Shown in pieces: positions 11,938 through 21,080 of a stretch of 64,000 bases of DNA. The stretch is from Flaccisagitta enflata (taxonomy: Eukaryota; Chaetognatha; Sagittoidea; Aphragmophora). The stretch's first letter is position 1, and each line of letters begins with the position of its first letter. Position numbers and translations under genes: made by a program. The notes under the pieces were generated by a model. It saw nothing but the letters and a program-made list of their open reading frames with translations, did not search any database and was not told where the DNA came from. The stretch spans positions 26,846,001 to 26,910,000 of the forward strand of contig OZ231126.1 of assembly GCA_965153355.1 (NCBI GenBank). Reading direction: 5' to 3'.

Positions 11938-12199
11938 AAGCAATATCCCCACTTGAGCAATAACAAAAAATTTCAAGCAAAATGAGAACGGGCCGGTTGG
12001 GCCCGCAGCAAGAAAAACATGCGGGCCCAATAGCCAAAACGCAGGCCTCGGGCCCGTGGGCCCGCTCTAAAATCAGGGCTGCCTATAAGGTCTCAAATTT
12101 GCCCTCTCAAACCTGAAGCCTGACCTCTTAGGATTGATGGACATATGGAAATTCACTCCAGTGTCCTAAAAGACATTGGCCCTTTAAGGCCGCTGCCCT
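11059..12199. repeat. Family D foldback element carrying insertion M
   Basis: The left terminus GCAGCTGCCCTGG...ACACAGGGGTGAATTTCC (from 11059) and the right terminus GGAAATTCACTCCAGTG...GGCCGCTGCCCTA (to 12199) are inverted copies. Inside are a GTCC tract and 21-bp tandem units of the type CCTAAATCAACCCTCTCAGG. The array is split by the 700-bp insertion M. Confidence 0.8.
11368..12070. mobile_element. Insertion M with GGGCCCGC hairpins and CT tract
   Basis: Interrupts the D array. A hairpin GCGGGCC-AGTCG-GGCCCGC lies near the left end (11384-11402). A longer one near the right pairs TTGGGCCCGCA with TGCGGGCCCAA around a 12-base loop (11998-12031). In between are A-rich sequence and a (CT)n tract (about 11790-11934). 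No gene is seen. Confidence 0.65.
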
Positions 12200-12326
12200 A
12201 CTTTCACGCACTTTTTCAGCTGATCACTCAAAGTAGGGTATTAGATACGACTGACATTGTGTGATCCTTGGATGACTCATTGTTTATCTCTTTGTCTGCT
12301 TAAAACTTCAACTATGTTGTTTGGGC

Positions 12327-12831
12327 AGCAGCCTCAAATATAACACAGGGGTGAAGCTTTATACATCTATTTGTCTGTCTGTCCGCGACAACCCTCAAAA
12401 AAGCCTGTGGCGTCAATCCAGCTAGAGACCTGGAATCAACCCTCCAACGCCTAAAATCATTCCGTTTAGACCCTGAATCAACCCTCTTAGGCCTAAAATC
12501 AGTCTTCTTAGGCCTTAAATCAGCTCTCTTTGGCCCTATATCATCCCTCATTGACTTAAAATCAGCTCTTTTAGGTGTGCATCAATTCTCACCTTGCTGA
12601 AATCAGCCCTCCCTGGTCTTAAGTCAATCTTTACAGGCGTAAAATCAGTCCTCATAAGCCTTAAATCATCCCTTAGGGCTTAAGATTAACCCTTTTGCAA
12701 CTAATTGCCTAATCTAGATCACTGTAGCCTAAAATAAGACCTCTAAGGCATTATCAGGCCCTTTCAGCCCCCATAACTGGACATATGAAAATTCACCACT
12801 GTGTACTACAGGATATCAGCCCTTTAGGCGT
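12327..12831. repeat. Family D foldback element
   Basis: Left terminus GGCAGCAGCC...ACACAGGGGTGAA, right terminus TTCACCACTGTGTACTACAGG...GCTGCCCTA. The middle consists of about 21-bp units of the type AGGCCTAAAATCAGTCCTCT. Confidence 0.8.
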
Positions 12832-12912
12832 GCTGCCCTACTCAACCCTCCTTATCACCTTAACACCTCATGCAAGGCAACAGAACATGTGAGATCCTTG
12901 TTGCTCATATGA

Positions 12913-12930
12913 GGGGTCCCCCAGGACCCC
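12913..12930. other. Perfect hairpin GGGGTCC-CCCA-GGACCCC
   Basis: A 7-bp perfect stem with a four-base loop in otherwise unremarkable sequence. It resembles the terminal hairpins of the mobile families in size, but no element boundary is evident. Confidence 0.7.
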
Positions 12931-13039
12931 TGGGGCCCAGGCAACTTTTTTTCAAATGGCGGTGACTACTCTTTTGCAAGACTTTGGATTTAATTGAGCT
13001 TACTGGCCCCTCAGAGCCTGAAAACATGCTCTTTAAGGC

Positions 13040-13795
13040 TTAAATCATGTCTTGAGAAAAAAATCACATTTTTGTCATTTTGACACATCTCATTGAAAAT
13101 TATGAATTTGCATAAAAAATGAAAAAATGCAAAAACAAAAAACATCAGCCTCTGGCAAAATCCAGTGTCTAGAGGCTCATGTCTTTGGAAATGCAAAATT
13201 CTTCTTAGTTTTACATATTCATAATTTTTAAAATTCAAAATATTTTTTTCAAAAATCTTAGATTGCGACACATCTCAGCAAAAAACGAGTAAAAACGCAG
13301 ATTAAAACGTACGCAGGTGGATGAAATTTAAACTGTAACTGAATTACACATCCAGTTCACTTGTCTTAAAATCTTGTGGGGCTGCGCCATCAGGAAGTGC
13401 GCCAATTCAAGGCCTAAATCAAGTCTAGAGAGAAAAATCACAATTTTGTCATTTTGACACATCTCATTGAGAATTATGAATTTGCATAAAAAATGAAAAA
13501 ATGCAAAAACGAAAAACATCAGCCTCTAGCAAAATCCAATATCTAGAGGCTCATGTTTTTGAAAATGCAAAATCACCCTTAGTTTTCCATATTCATAATT
13601 CTCAAAATTCAAAATGCTTTTTTCCAAAATCTTGGATTACAACACATCTCAGCAAAAAAAGAGTAAAAATGCAGGTTAGAATAGTCGCAGGTGGATGAAA
13701 TTTGAACTGCAGGTGGATTACACATCCAGTTGACTTGTACTAAAATCTTGTGGAGCTGCGCCATCAGGAAGTGCGCCAAAACAAGGCTGAACCAT
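13040..13795. repeat. Tandem duplication, unit about 375 bp
   Basis: Two direct copies start at about 13040 and 13414 (CATTTTGACACATCTCATTG recurs 374 bp apart). Each copy is partly palindromic: AGCCTCT...AGAGGCT flank a 17-base spacer and ATTATGAATTTGCAT is echoed inverted. Both end with CTGCGCCATCAGGAAGTGCG. Confidence 0.9.
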
Positions 13796-14250
13796 TTTTT
13801 TCCAAGATTTTCCATTTTTCCTTACACTTTGGCTATTTTTACATTTATTTTTATTTCGACATCTAAGTTTTAAAAATAAGAGTGCCAATTTTTTTCACGC
13901 AAACCTGATGAGAGCCTGAGTGGATTTCATTTAAGAACAGGAGCTGAAAACAAAAAATGTATCCGTAACAGATCAAAGAAATCATGGTGTCTTGATCATT
14001 ACAGCTGTTTTTTGAGTGTTTCTCATTTTTCTTTTGAAGATATCACTTTAGTTTGGACTCAAATGAGCCCACCAGAGTATCATCTGCCCGGAAAGTGACA
14101 ATTTACTATCTATTATGCCAGTAGAACACATTGTTGGTCAAAAATAACAGTTTTTGATGCAAAAATAAATGCAAAAATTATGTGACTGGCTAATTCACTT
14201 TTATCTTTCTCCGTGTCTTACATTGATCACTCGCTTCACCGCTTTTTGGC

Positions 14251-14605
14251 GCAGCGGCCCCAAAGGGCCGATGTCCTGTAGAACACGGGAGGGAATTTAA
14301 AGATGTCCGTCCATCCTTTTGTCCTTCCGTCCTTCCATCCTTCCGTCTGTCCGTCTGCCCTCCCCCCCCCCCTCGTTGACCATCAATATAATCATTAATT
14401 AAGTGATTGCATTCAAATTTTCTATTTGATTGTGGAAATGCTATTCTAAGAGAGGCTTTTTCCAGCCATCCATCGGTCTGTCAGTCCATCCGTCCGTCCA
14501 GCCTAGGTCATCAGCCCCTTCAGGGCCGCTGCCCCTGTCACCTTTACATCTTACATACACTTAGGGGCAACGGGTACCACTGACCATCTGATGCTCTTGC
14601 AACTA
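14251..14605. repeat. Composite of D left end, B right end and unit C
   Basis: Starts with a D left terminus (CAGCGGCCCCAAAGGGCCGA, GTCCTGTAGAACAC) and a GTCC tract. It ends with a B right terminus (AGGTCATCAGCCCCTTCAGG) and unit C (CTTAGGGGCAACGGGTACCA). It looks like a hybrid or partly deleted nest. Confidence 0.65.
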
Positions 14606-14616
14606 TTTTCTCTTTC

Positions 14617-14628
14617 CTTTTTTTTTTT

Positions 14629-14716
<88 letters not shown>

Positions 14717-14719
14717 TCC
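14617..14719. repeat. (TTTC)n microsatellite
   Basis: T-run followed by about 23 perfect TTTC units. Confidence 0.98.
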
Positions 14720-14766
14720 TTTTCGGAATCAGAGGCTCCATGAAACAAGACTACCCAAGTTGGGCA

Positions 14767-14833
14767 GGACTTGGCCTGAAAAAGCCAATAATAAACTTTC
14801 CGCGGCTACAATAAATATACACATACTCACACT

Positions 14834-14919
<86 letters not shown>

Positions 14920-14958
14920 CGAAACTACCCAAGGACTTGGCCTGAAAAAGCCAATAAC
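14767..14958. repeat. Unit K, CA array between 25-bp direct repeats
   Basis: An identical 25-bp sequence starting GGACTTGGCCTGAAAAAGCC lies at 14767-14791 and 14934-14958. Between them are TAAACTTTCCGCGGCTAC, a (CA)n tract (14836-14914) and a short tail. The TAAACTT(T/C)CCGCGGCTAC plus (CA)n part recurs at 26687-26820. Confidence 0.8.
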
Positions 14959-15129
14959 AGGGTGTGCAAAAGACTTTGCATAAACGCTGAAGCATACAGG
15001 ATGTAAAAACAATGCTTTAATTTAGTCCAGTTTTACCAAAGTAAAATTTGATTATAGTATATTGTTACTGCGGGGATACTTCAATTCAAATTTCATTTCA
15101 GTGGGCCATCTGTAAGGATGATTTTTATG

Positions 15130-15432
15130 TTTTATAAGCTAGAGTATCAGTGCACCTGGTAATCTCTAATAGAAAAATGTGAGATTAATGCCCGAGCAAT
15201 ACCCGAGCATACCCGACCATACCCAAGAAATACCCTAACAATACCCAAGCAATACCCAAGCAATACCCACAGTCTATGGACAAAACGACATTTGTGTATA
15301 TTGCGGTGGTGTGACATGATTCACTGACAAAGATTATTGTAGATGGTAGAAATAGAATTAGACCGTAGAACATTCCGACCTGTAGGAATCATCTCAGACT
15401 CGAGTTATTCCTGAGTGTAGGAATCATGAAAT
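15130..15432 (-). repeat. Repeat J, copy 1, with AATACCCAAGC array
   Basis: An array of about 11-bp units AATACCCAAGC (15187-15272), flanked by sequence that matches the copy at 26255-26680 when reverse complemented. The array itself is on the same strand in both copies (see findings). Confidence 0.85.
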
Positions 15433-15518
15433 TTTCTTCGAACTCGAAAACAAATCTCACGGGAGAAAAGTCTTTAGCTCGATGAAGCAAGACTATGTCA
15501 GCTTCCAAACGTCTTTAC

Positions 15519-15591
15519 CCTTAACACACAGAAGTGTCATCGCCTGATTTGCATCCCGAGCCCCTTGAACAGCCTGAATAAAGACAGAAAC
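15519..15591 (-). CDS. Weak candidate internal exon
   Basis: On the minus strand the acceptor TTTTGCAG|GTTTCTG (exon from 15591) and the donor AAGG|GTAAAG (exon end 15519) bound 73 bp that stay open in one frame (residues including QAVQGARDANQAMTLLC). No family is recognised. The (CAA)n block just upstream would be its intron. Supported only by splice sites and an open frame. Confidence 0.2.
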
Positions 15592-15597
15592 CTGCAA

Positions 15598-15689
15598 AAC
15601 AACAACAACAACAATTCGAAAAAAAGCAACAACAGCAGCAACAACAATAACACCTGAAACAACAACAACAACAACAACAACAACACCCG

Positions 15690-15724
<35 letters not shown>

Positions 15725-15728
15725 CCCG

Positions 15729-15790
<62 letters not shown>

Positions 15791-15841
15791 GCACCCAAAA
15801 CAACAACAACAAAAACAACAGCAACGACAACAACGACAACG

Positions 15842-15916
<75 letters not shown>

Positions 15917-15932
15917 GCAACAACAACAACAC
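15598..15932. repeat. (CAA)n microsatellite block
   Basis: CAA repeats interrupted by CACCCGAAA, CAG and CGA words. Confidence 0.98.
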
Positions 15933-16104
15933 AATAAAGATCTTGATTTGATGCTCCTACGGCTGGAGGCACTGACGTTGAAAAGCGGCGTCGCAGTTGA
16001 GGAAGAGAGGGGGCGGCGTCGGCTTTGTTGACATCGTCGGTGGAAGTGGATGAGTTGGGTGCTTCACATAGCAAAAGTTGGTTATTTCTTTTCACCCTGT
16101 TTAC
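15933..16104 (-). CDS. Weak candidate exon
   Basis: On the minus strand the acceptor CATTAG (exon from 16104) is followed by an open frame containing NNQLLLCEAPNSSTSTDDVN and LPQLRRRFSTSVPPAVG. A possible donor lies at TTTATT|GTGTTG (15933), where the triplet repeat starts. Composition is protein-like, but no family is recognised and the donor is poor. Confidence 0.25.
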
Positions 16105-16181
16105 CTAATGTGGAGTGGCTTATTTTAGGACCCTTACTATTTTCATTTTATCAAAAATTGTTCATCTTCCGTTTTTAAAAA

Positions 16182-16346
16182 CAAGGCCGAATACACGGCA
16201 ATCCAGTTGCGGACGGTTGGGCAGGAGCAGTAATGCAAAAACCCCTTGGAATTCAAAAATGTGACCTACCGACCGACCGACCTATCGACCAACCTACCGA
16301 CCGACCGACACAGCAAGGTGTAGAGTTGCGTGTCTGTGACTAAAAA
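16182..16346 (-). mobile_element. Family A element, reverse
   Basis: CAAGGCCGAATACACGGC (right hairpin region, inverted), CAGTTGCGGACGGTTGGGCA, GACC tract, and the left end AGTTGCGTGTCTGTGACT with A-run. Confidence 0.85.
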
Positions 16347-16607
16347 TCTTTTTGAGGACCTAATTTGCATAAAGCAGTGGGAATAATCAATATGCTGATA
16401 TTTTATGAATTAGCTATGACTGATTTTTTCTCTTTAAAAATTGTTTATCTATTTTTTAAGTAAGCTCTTTCACAGTTCATGTTTTGATATTTCAGTCTCT
16501 TCTCACAAAAAACATGATTTAAAAAAAAAACTGTTCTTTTAGAAACAAAACTACACAGGATTTTGCTGATTTCTGGGAATTTTGTAGGAACTTTAATGCC
16601 AAAGAAT

Positions 16608-16820
16608 AAGGCCGGATACACAGCTACCCTAGTTGCGTACAGGTGGGCAGGAGCAGTGCTGGAGAAGGTAATCAGGGCATCTGGGCAGGAGCCATATGCT
16701 CAAAAAGCTTAAAAACACAAAAAAAGTAAAAAAGGGACTGACCAACCAACGGACCGACCATCCGACCGACCAACCAACCGACATATCGGGGTGTAGTGTC
16801 GCGTAGCACGCAACTAAAAA
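16608..16820 (-). mobile_element. Family A element, reverse
   Basis: TAAGGCCGGATACACAGC start, family middle (GTGGGCAGGAGCAGTGCTGG), GACC tract, left end AGTGTCGCGTAGCACGCAAC and A-run. The left stem is slightly decayed. Confidence 0.85.
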
Positions 16821-17077
16821 TGGAAGACGAAAGAATTTTTTTGAAAAAAGGAAAATGGTTATCTTCATGATTTTTGTTTCTCTATATTACCTCAGTAGGG
16901 TGAAGGGATAGTCCAAACTTTTGCTATGTGAAGCACCCAAGTGAATGAGTCGACATGGCGATCAAGTGACCACCAGGTAGCGCTTTCGACTACGCTTCGT
17001 CAACAGGAAATGAGGTTTTACCATTTCGTTTGTCGCGTAAACATCAGTTGGTGGAAGATCGACAAAGAATGACGTAC

Positions 17078-17214
17078 CGATTATGCAGTTGACGGCAAAC
17101 TGGAGAATGACAAAGGATACGATCATTCCAGAGACATTGGAGATACAACAGACAGTCGAGCAGTCAACGTCAGCGGTTGCGGGGGACGAAATGACTAACG
17201 ACGGATTAGTTGAT
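17078..17214 (-). CDS. Weak candidate exon with a hydrophobic segment
   Basis: On the minus strand the acceptor AATTTCAG (exon from 17214) and the donor ATCG|GTACGT (end 17078) bound an open frame containing ISSPATADVDCSTVCC followed by a 20-residue hydrophobic run (MIVSFVILQFAVNCIIG) that could span a membrane. No homologue is recognised. It may belong to the same minus-strand transcript as the candidates at 15519-16104, but the phases as I read them do not join cleanly. Confidence 0.25.
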
Positions 17215-17345
17215 CTGAAATTGCATTGAAATGATTTGCGAACAGACTGCAACCATGAAGTTGACAAATTGGTCGTTGCCGGCTGTAGTGACGGAAACGT
17301 GGATGACGATGACGGAAAAACGTGTCTACTGTGTCAGCATGTATG

Positions 17346-17405
17346 AGAAAAGAAAAGAAAAGAAAAGAAAAGAAAAGAAAAGAAAAGAAAAGAAAAGAGA
17401 AAAGA
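17346..17405. repeat. (AAAAG)n microsatellite
   Basis: About eleven AAAAG units. Confidence 0.97.
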
Positions 17406-17510
17406 AAGAGAGAGAAAAATGATATTGATAAAAAGAAAACAAAAATGAAAGAAAACTGATAGGAAATAAAGAAAACCCGACAGCTGGTGACTTGCTATGA
17501 TGATGTATAA

Positions 17511-18285
17511 CAAGGCCGGACACACGGCTACCCTAGTCGCGCGCAGGTCGGCAGGGGCAGTGCTGGAGAAGGTCACTAGGGCATCTGGGCAGGAGCCGTA
17601 TACTTAAAAAGCTCAAAAACGCCGAAAAAGTAATAGTCGCAAAAGCGTCAGATGATCAGCGGTACCCGTCGCCCCTAAGTAAGTGTATGCAAGATGTGAA
17701 GTTGAGAGGGGCAGCGGCCCCAAAGGAGCTGATGACCTATGCTGGGCTAAGATTGGAGCATTGGAGCTTGGCTTGGATTGGAGCCTCTTGGCTGGGGTTG
17801 AAGCCTCATGGCAAAGGTCCCAGCCTCAAGGCTGGAATTGAAGCCTGGAGGGGTGATTAGAGGCAATACACTGAGATTGAGGCCTCAAGGCTGGGATTGA
17901 TGCCTCAAGGCTTGAATTAGAGCCTTGAGGCTGGGATTGGAGCCTCAAGGCTGGGGTTGGAGCCTCAAGGGCGCAATTTGAGCCTCCAGGCTTGAATTGA
18001 AGCCTGAAGGCCAGGATTAGGACCTGGAGGCTGGGTTTGGAGCCTCGAGGCAAGGGGGGGCGGACGGAGGGGGAGAAGAAGGAGGAGAAGGAGAAAATCT
18101 CCCATATGTGTGTTGTGTGAAAGCATAGGTCATCGGTCCCTTCGGGGCCGCTGCCCAAAAAGGGGACCGACCGAGAAACCAACTGACCGACCAACCAACC
18201 GACTGACCAACCAACCAACCAACCAACCAACCAACCAACCAACCGACATAGCGGGGTTTAGAGTTGCGTAACACGCAACTAAAAA
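17511..18285 (-). mobile_element. Family A element, reverse, carrying units C and B
   Basis: Starts CAAGGCCGGACACACGGC and ends with the left hairpin AGTTGCGT-AAC-ACGCAACT (18262-18280) plus an A-run. Unit C (AGTCGCAAAAGCG...GGTACCCGTCGCCCCTAAG, 17634-17707) and a complete B element (17708-18157) lie in the middle. A is about 170-260 bp without them. Confidence 0.85.
17708..18157. repeat. Family B foldback element
   Basis: Terminal inverted repeats of about 34 bp: GGGCAGCGGCCCC...GATGACCTATGC at the left, the reverse complement at the right. Each terminus is itself a hairpin around GGCCCC/GGGGCC. The interior is a degenerate 20-bp array (AGCCTCAAGGCTGGGATTGG type). Confidence 0.9.
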
Positions 18286-18335
18286 TGTGTATTATTGCTC
18301 TTTGCATTCTTTTGATGGTTCATACATCACCAGGG

Positions 18336-18411
18336 ACCAACGGACCTACCGAACGACCGACGGACAGAGCGTGCACGCGACCGACGGACAGAGCGTGCAC
18401 GCGACTAAAAA
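18336..18411 (-). mobile_element. Family A left-end fragment with tandem terminal duplication
   Basis: A GACC tract followed by GACGGACAGAGCGTGCACGC twice in tandem, then the A-run. The terminal palindrome is therefore duplicated. Confidence 0.75.
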
Positions 18412-18473
18412 AGATAAAAGACAAGGAAAAGAAAAGACAAGGTAGGAAAATAAAAGACAGGAAAGAAATGAGA

Positions 18474-18495
18474 AGGAAAGAAAGAAAGAAAGAAA

Positions 18496-18559
<64 letters not shown>

Positions 18560-18560
18560 A
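18474..18560. repeat. (AAAG)n microsatellite
   Basis: GAAA/AAAG tetranucleotide repeat with one interruption. Confidence 0.97.
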
Positions 18561-18566
18561 GCGGCA

Positions 18567-18666
18567 CACGCGTTTTCACACTTTCCCACTTGATCACCAC
18601 GGATGGACTGATGAACGGACTCACGGACGGACAAAGCCTCTTACAAAGACGCCAGTCCGTGACTAA
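18567..18666 (-). mobile_element. Family F/A left-end fragment, degenerate
   Basis: Carries CACACTTTCCCACTTGATCA, a GGAC tract and AAAGCCTCTTACAAAGACGC, which match the left half of family F. The terminal hairpin is decayed (GCCAGTCCGTGACT). Confidence 0.65.
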
Positions 18667-18784
18667 GAACCGTTTTCCGCCTTTCTCAACTACCCTTTCC
18701 AATTCTATGCTTTCATATTTTCAATTTTCGTCTCTTTGGTTGCGCTCTTCGGCAGATTTTTCGTTCCTGATTCAAACGCACTTT

Positions 18785-19036
18785 CGGCTCCAAAGACTTT
18801 TACAAAGGCAATTATTATTGTGATTTCAACGACGATGTCGCTGTTAATGCGATGGACGACAATGATATTAAGAGATACTCATCGGGTCATCATCGTCGTC
18901 GTTCGTTGGCGGCTGCGAAGGAGGCGGCGATGGATTCAGTCATCGACGGAGGAGCGGCGTTGGCGGAAACTCAGTCGGAATATTGCTTCAAGTCGCAAAT
19001 CGAATGTCAAACTTTTTCAAATGTTGAAACGGATTT

Positions 19037-19123
<87 letters not shown>

Positions 19124-19135
19124 AGGAAGCTACTA
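18785..19135 (+). CDS. Weak candidate exon interrupted by a CT tract
   Basis: On the plus strand an open frame with protein-like composition (including DDNDIKRYSSGHHRRRSLAA and AETQSEYCFKSQIEC) runs from about 18786 to 19038. It then enters a perfect (CT)n tract (19039-19122). Past the tract, another frame reads EEATKSLKNEMTC and stops. The tract may be an intron start, coding Ser-Leu sequence or a frameshifting expansion. No family is recognised and no strong acceptor was found. Confidence 0.2.
19039..19122. repeat. (CT)n microsatellite
   Basis: 42 perfect CT units. Confidence 0.98.
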
Positions 19136-19470
19136 AATCTCTGAAAAATGAAATGACTTGCTGAAAAAGTGTCACCATTATCCTCTCGCATTGTTTTGTT
19201 TCTTTTCTTTTTTCTTTTTTTTTCTTTGCTGATTTTATGAATTTTTAGTAATGATTTTTTTAATGCTTTAAGTTATATCTAGACATAAAGACAAAATTTA
19301 AAAAATTGCTCTGTTGACGCAACTTGCATTGACATAAACATTTTTTCTCTACTTCTAAAATCTCTGTAGTTTAATTGGTCAAGGCTGTAGGTGGGGATGC
19401 TACAGTTTTCAGGGGGTTCACACCTTGTATTAACCTTTTCTCTGTACTTGGCCTACTTGGCTTTGTTTTT

Positions 19471-20118
19471 AGTCGCGTGCTACGCGACTCTACACCCCGC
19501 TATGTCGGTCCGTCGGTCGGTCGGTTGGTCGGTCGGTCGGTCCCCTTTTTGGGCAGCGGCCCCGAAGGGGCCGATGACCTATGCTTTACCACAGGGCAAA
19601 TTTCTCCTCCTTCTTCTTCTTCTTCTCCTTCTCCTCCTTCGTACCCCCCCCCCCCCGCTTTCAGCCTCGAGACCCAAATCCCAGCCTCAAGGCCCAAATC
19701 CCAGCCTCAAGGCCCAAATCCCAGCCTCAAGGCCCAAATCCCAGCCTTGAGGCTCCAATTCCAACCTTGAGGCTCAAATCCCAGTCTCGAGGCTCAAATC
19801 TCAGCCAAGAGGCTCAAATCCCTGCCTCTAAGCTCAAATCCCAGCTTCAAGGCCCGATTCCAGCCTCCAGGCTCAAATAAAAACAGCATAGGTCATCGGC
19901 TCCTTCGGGGCCGCTGCCCCTCTTACCATCTCACACCCTCATACACTCACTTAGGGGCAACGGGTACCGCTGACCATCTAACGCTTTTGCGACTATTACT
20001 TTTTCGGCGTTTTTGAGCTTTTTGAGCATAGGGCTCCTGCCCAGATGCCCTAGTGACCTTCTCCAGCACCGCTCCTGCCCACCCGCACGCGACTAGGGTA
20101 GCCGTGTATCCGGCCTTG
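19471..20118 (+). mobile_element. Family A element carrying B and C
   Basis: Left hairpin AGTCGCGT-GCT-ACGCGACT at 19471-19489 after a T-run, a GTCGGTCG tract, B (19551-19919), C, then the A right half ending in CCGCACGCGACTAGGG and GCCGTGTATCCGGCCTTG. A family G right end (GGCCTACTTGGCTTTG) stands immediately before the T-run. Confidence 0.9.
19551..19919. repeat. Family B foldback element
   Basis: The best-preserved copy. The 34-bp termini (left from 19551, right ending 19919) are inverted repeats with one mismatch, and each contains a GGCCCC-GAA-GGGGCC-type hairpin. The interior is an array of 20-bp units GGCCCAAATCCCAGCCTCAA, nearly perfect at 19680-19745. It is inserted directly after a T-run inside family A. 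Confidence 0.93.
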
Positions 20119-20468
20119 TTATAGTTGCGTGCTACTCGACTCTACACCCTGCTTTGTCGGTCCATTGGTCGATCACCTTTTACTTATTTTATTTGTTTTA
20201 CTTCGTTTAACTCATTCTAAGTCAATCAAGTCATTTTAAGTCAAACCAGGTCATTTTAAGTCATTTTACGTGATTTTAAGTCCATTTAAGTTATTTTCTT
20301 GATATTTTTTTCATATCCGTCATTCTAGGGATTTTAGGTCAATTTAAGTCAATTCAGGTTATTTAAAGTCATTTCAAGTCAGTCTAAGTCATTCAATGTA
20401 GGTATATGATAATGTAATTAAGAAATTATGGAAGTCCCGCACGCGACACATAGGTGTTGGCCATGTTT
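20119..20468 (+). mobile_element. Family A element with decamer array, head-to-tail
   Basis: Starts in the TT that follows the previous element's TTG: AGTTGCGTGCTACTCGACT. It has a short GTCC tract, then degenerate AAGTCATTTT decamers (20210-20400). It ends GCACGCGACACATAGGTG...GGCCATG. Confidence 0.8.
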
Positions 20469-20660
20469 GTCGCGTGCAACGCCACTCTTTACCCGGCTTT
20501 ATCGGTCTGTTCGTCCATCCATCCATCTGTTGGTCTGTTCATTGGTCCGGCCATCACACTTTACTTCTTTGGCATTTACAGGGTTTTCGGCCCTACTGCT
20601 CCTGCCCAAATGCTCCACTGACATCAAATACGGCTGCTGCCCACCAGGGTGGGGGAATTG
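20469..20660 (+). mobile_element. Family A element, 3'-truncated, third in the chain
   Basis: GTCGCGTGCAACGCCACTCT left end, GTCC tract, CTGCTCCTGCCCAAATGCTC and CTGCCCACCAGGGTGG. The right hairpin is lost. Confidence 0.75.
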
Positions 20661-20892
20661 AAGTCTCAGGTCTCAGAAACTTAGGTCAAGGTGCACACGA
20701 AAGGGCAATTTTCACTGTCAAAACATTATCTAGAAAGAAAATAAAATGATGAATTCACATTTTTTGAAAAAGAAATCATATTTTTAGTATAAATCATTTA
20801 TCTTTTTGCATTGATAATCATTAATGTGTTCAAAATCAGTTGGAAAAATTGAGTGGAAAAAAAAAGAAAATTAACATCCGTTCCTTTACTTG

Positions 20893-21038
20893 TCTTGCGG
20901 GAAATTCTTAATCTGTCTCTGAATGCTTATATTTGCATTTCTAAAAACAAGGCCTTATTCTCAAGACATATAAGAAAGGGATCATATTCTTAGAAATGCA
21001 AAATTTTGCATTCAGAGAGAGATTAAGAATTTCACGCA
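20893..21038. repeat. Imperfect inverted repeat, arms about 50 bp
   Basis: AAATTCTTAATCTGTCTCTG...TTGCATTTCTAA (20901-20944) is matched inverted by TTAGAAATGCAAAA...GATTAAGAATTTC (20990-21034). The loop is about 45 bp. Confidence 0.8.
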
Positions 21039-21080
21039 AAATGATATTCCAAACTTGCTGTTCCTGTGCACTGCAACTTA

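Noticed and set aside
19551-19919. Possible CRISPR-like array
   Set aside because: The repeats are contiguous 20-bp units without spacers, in a eukaryotic foldback element.
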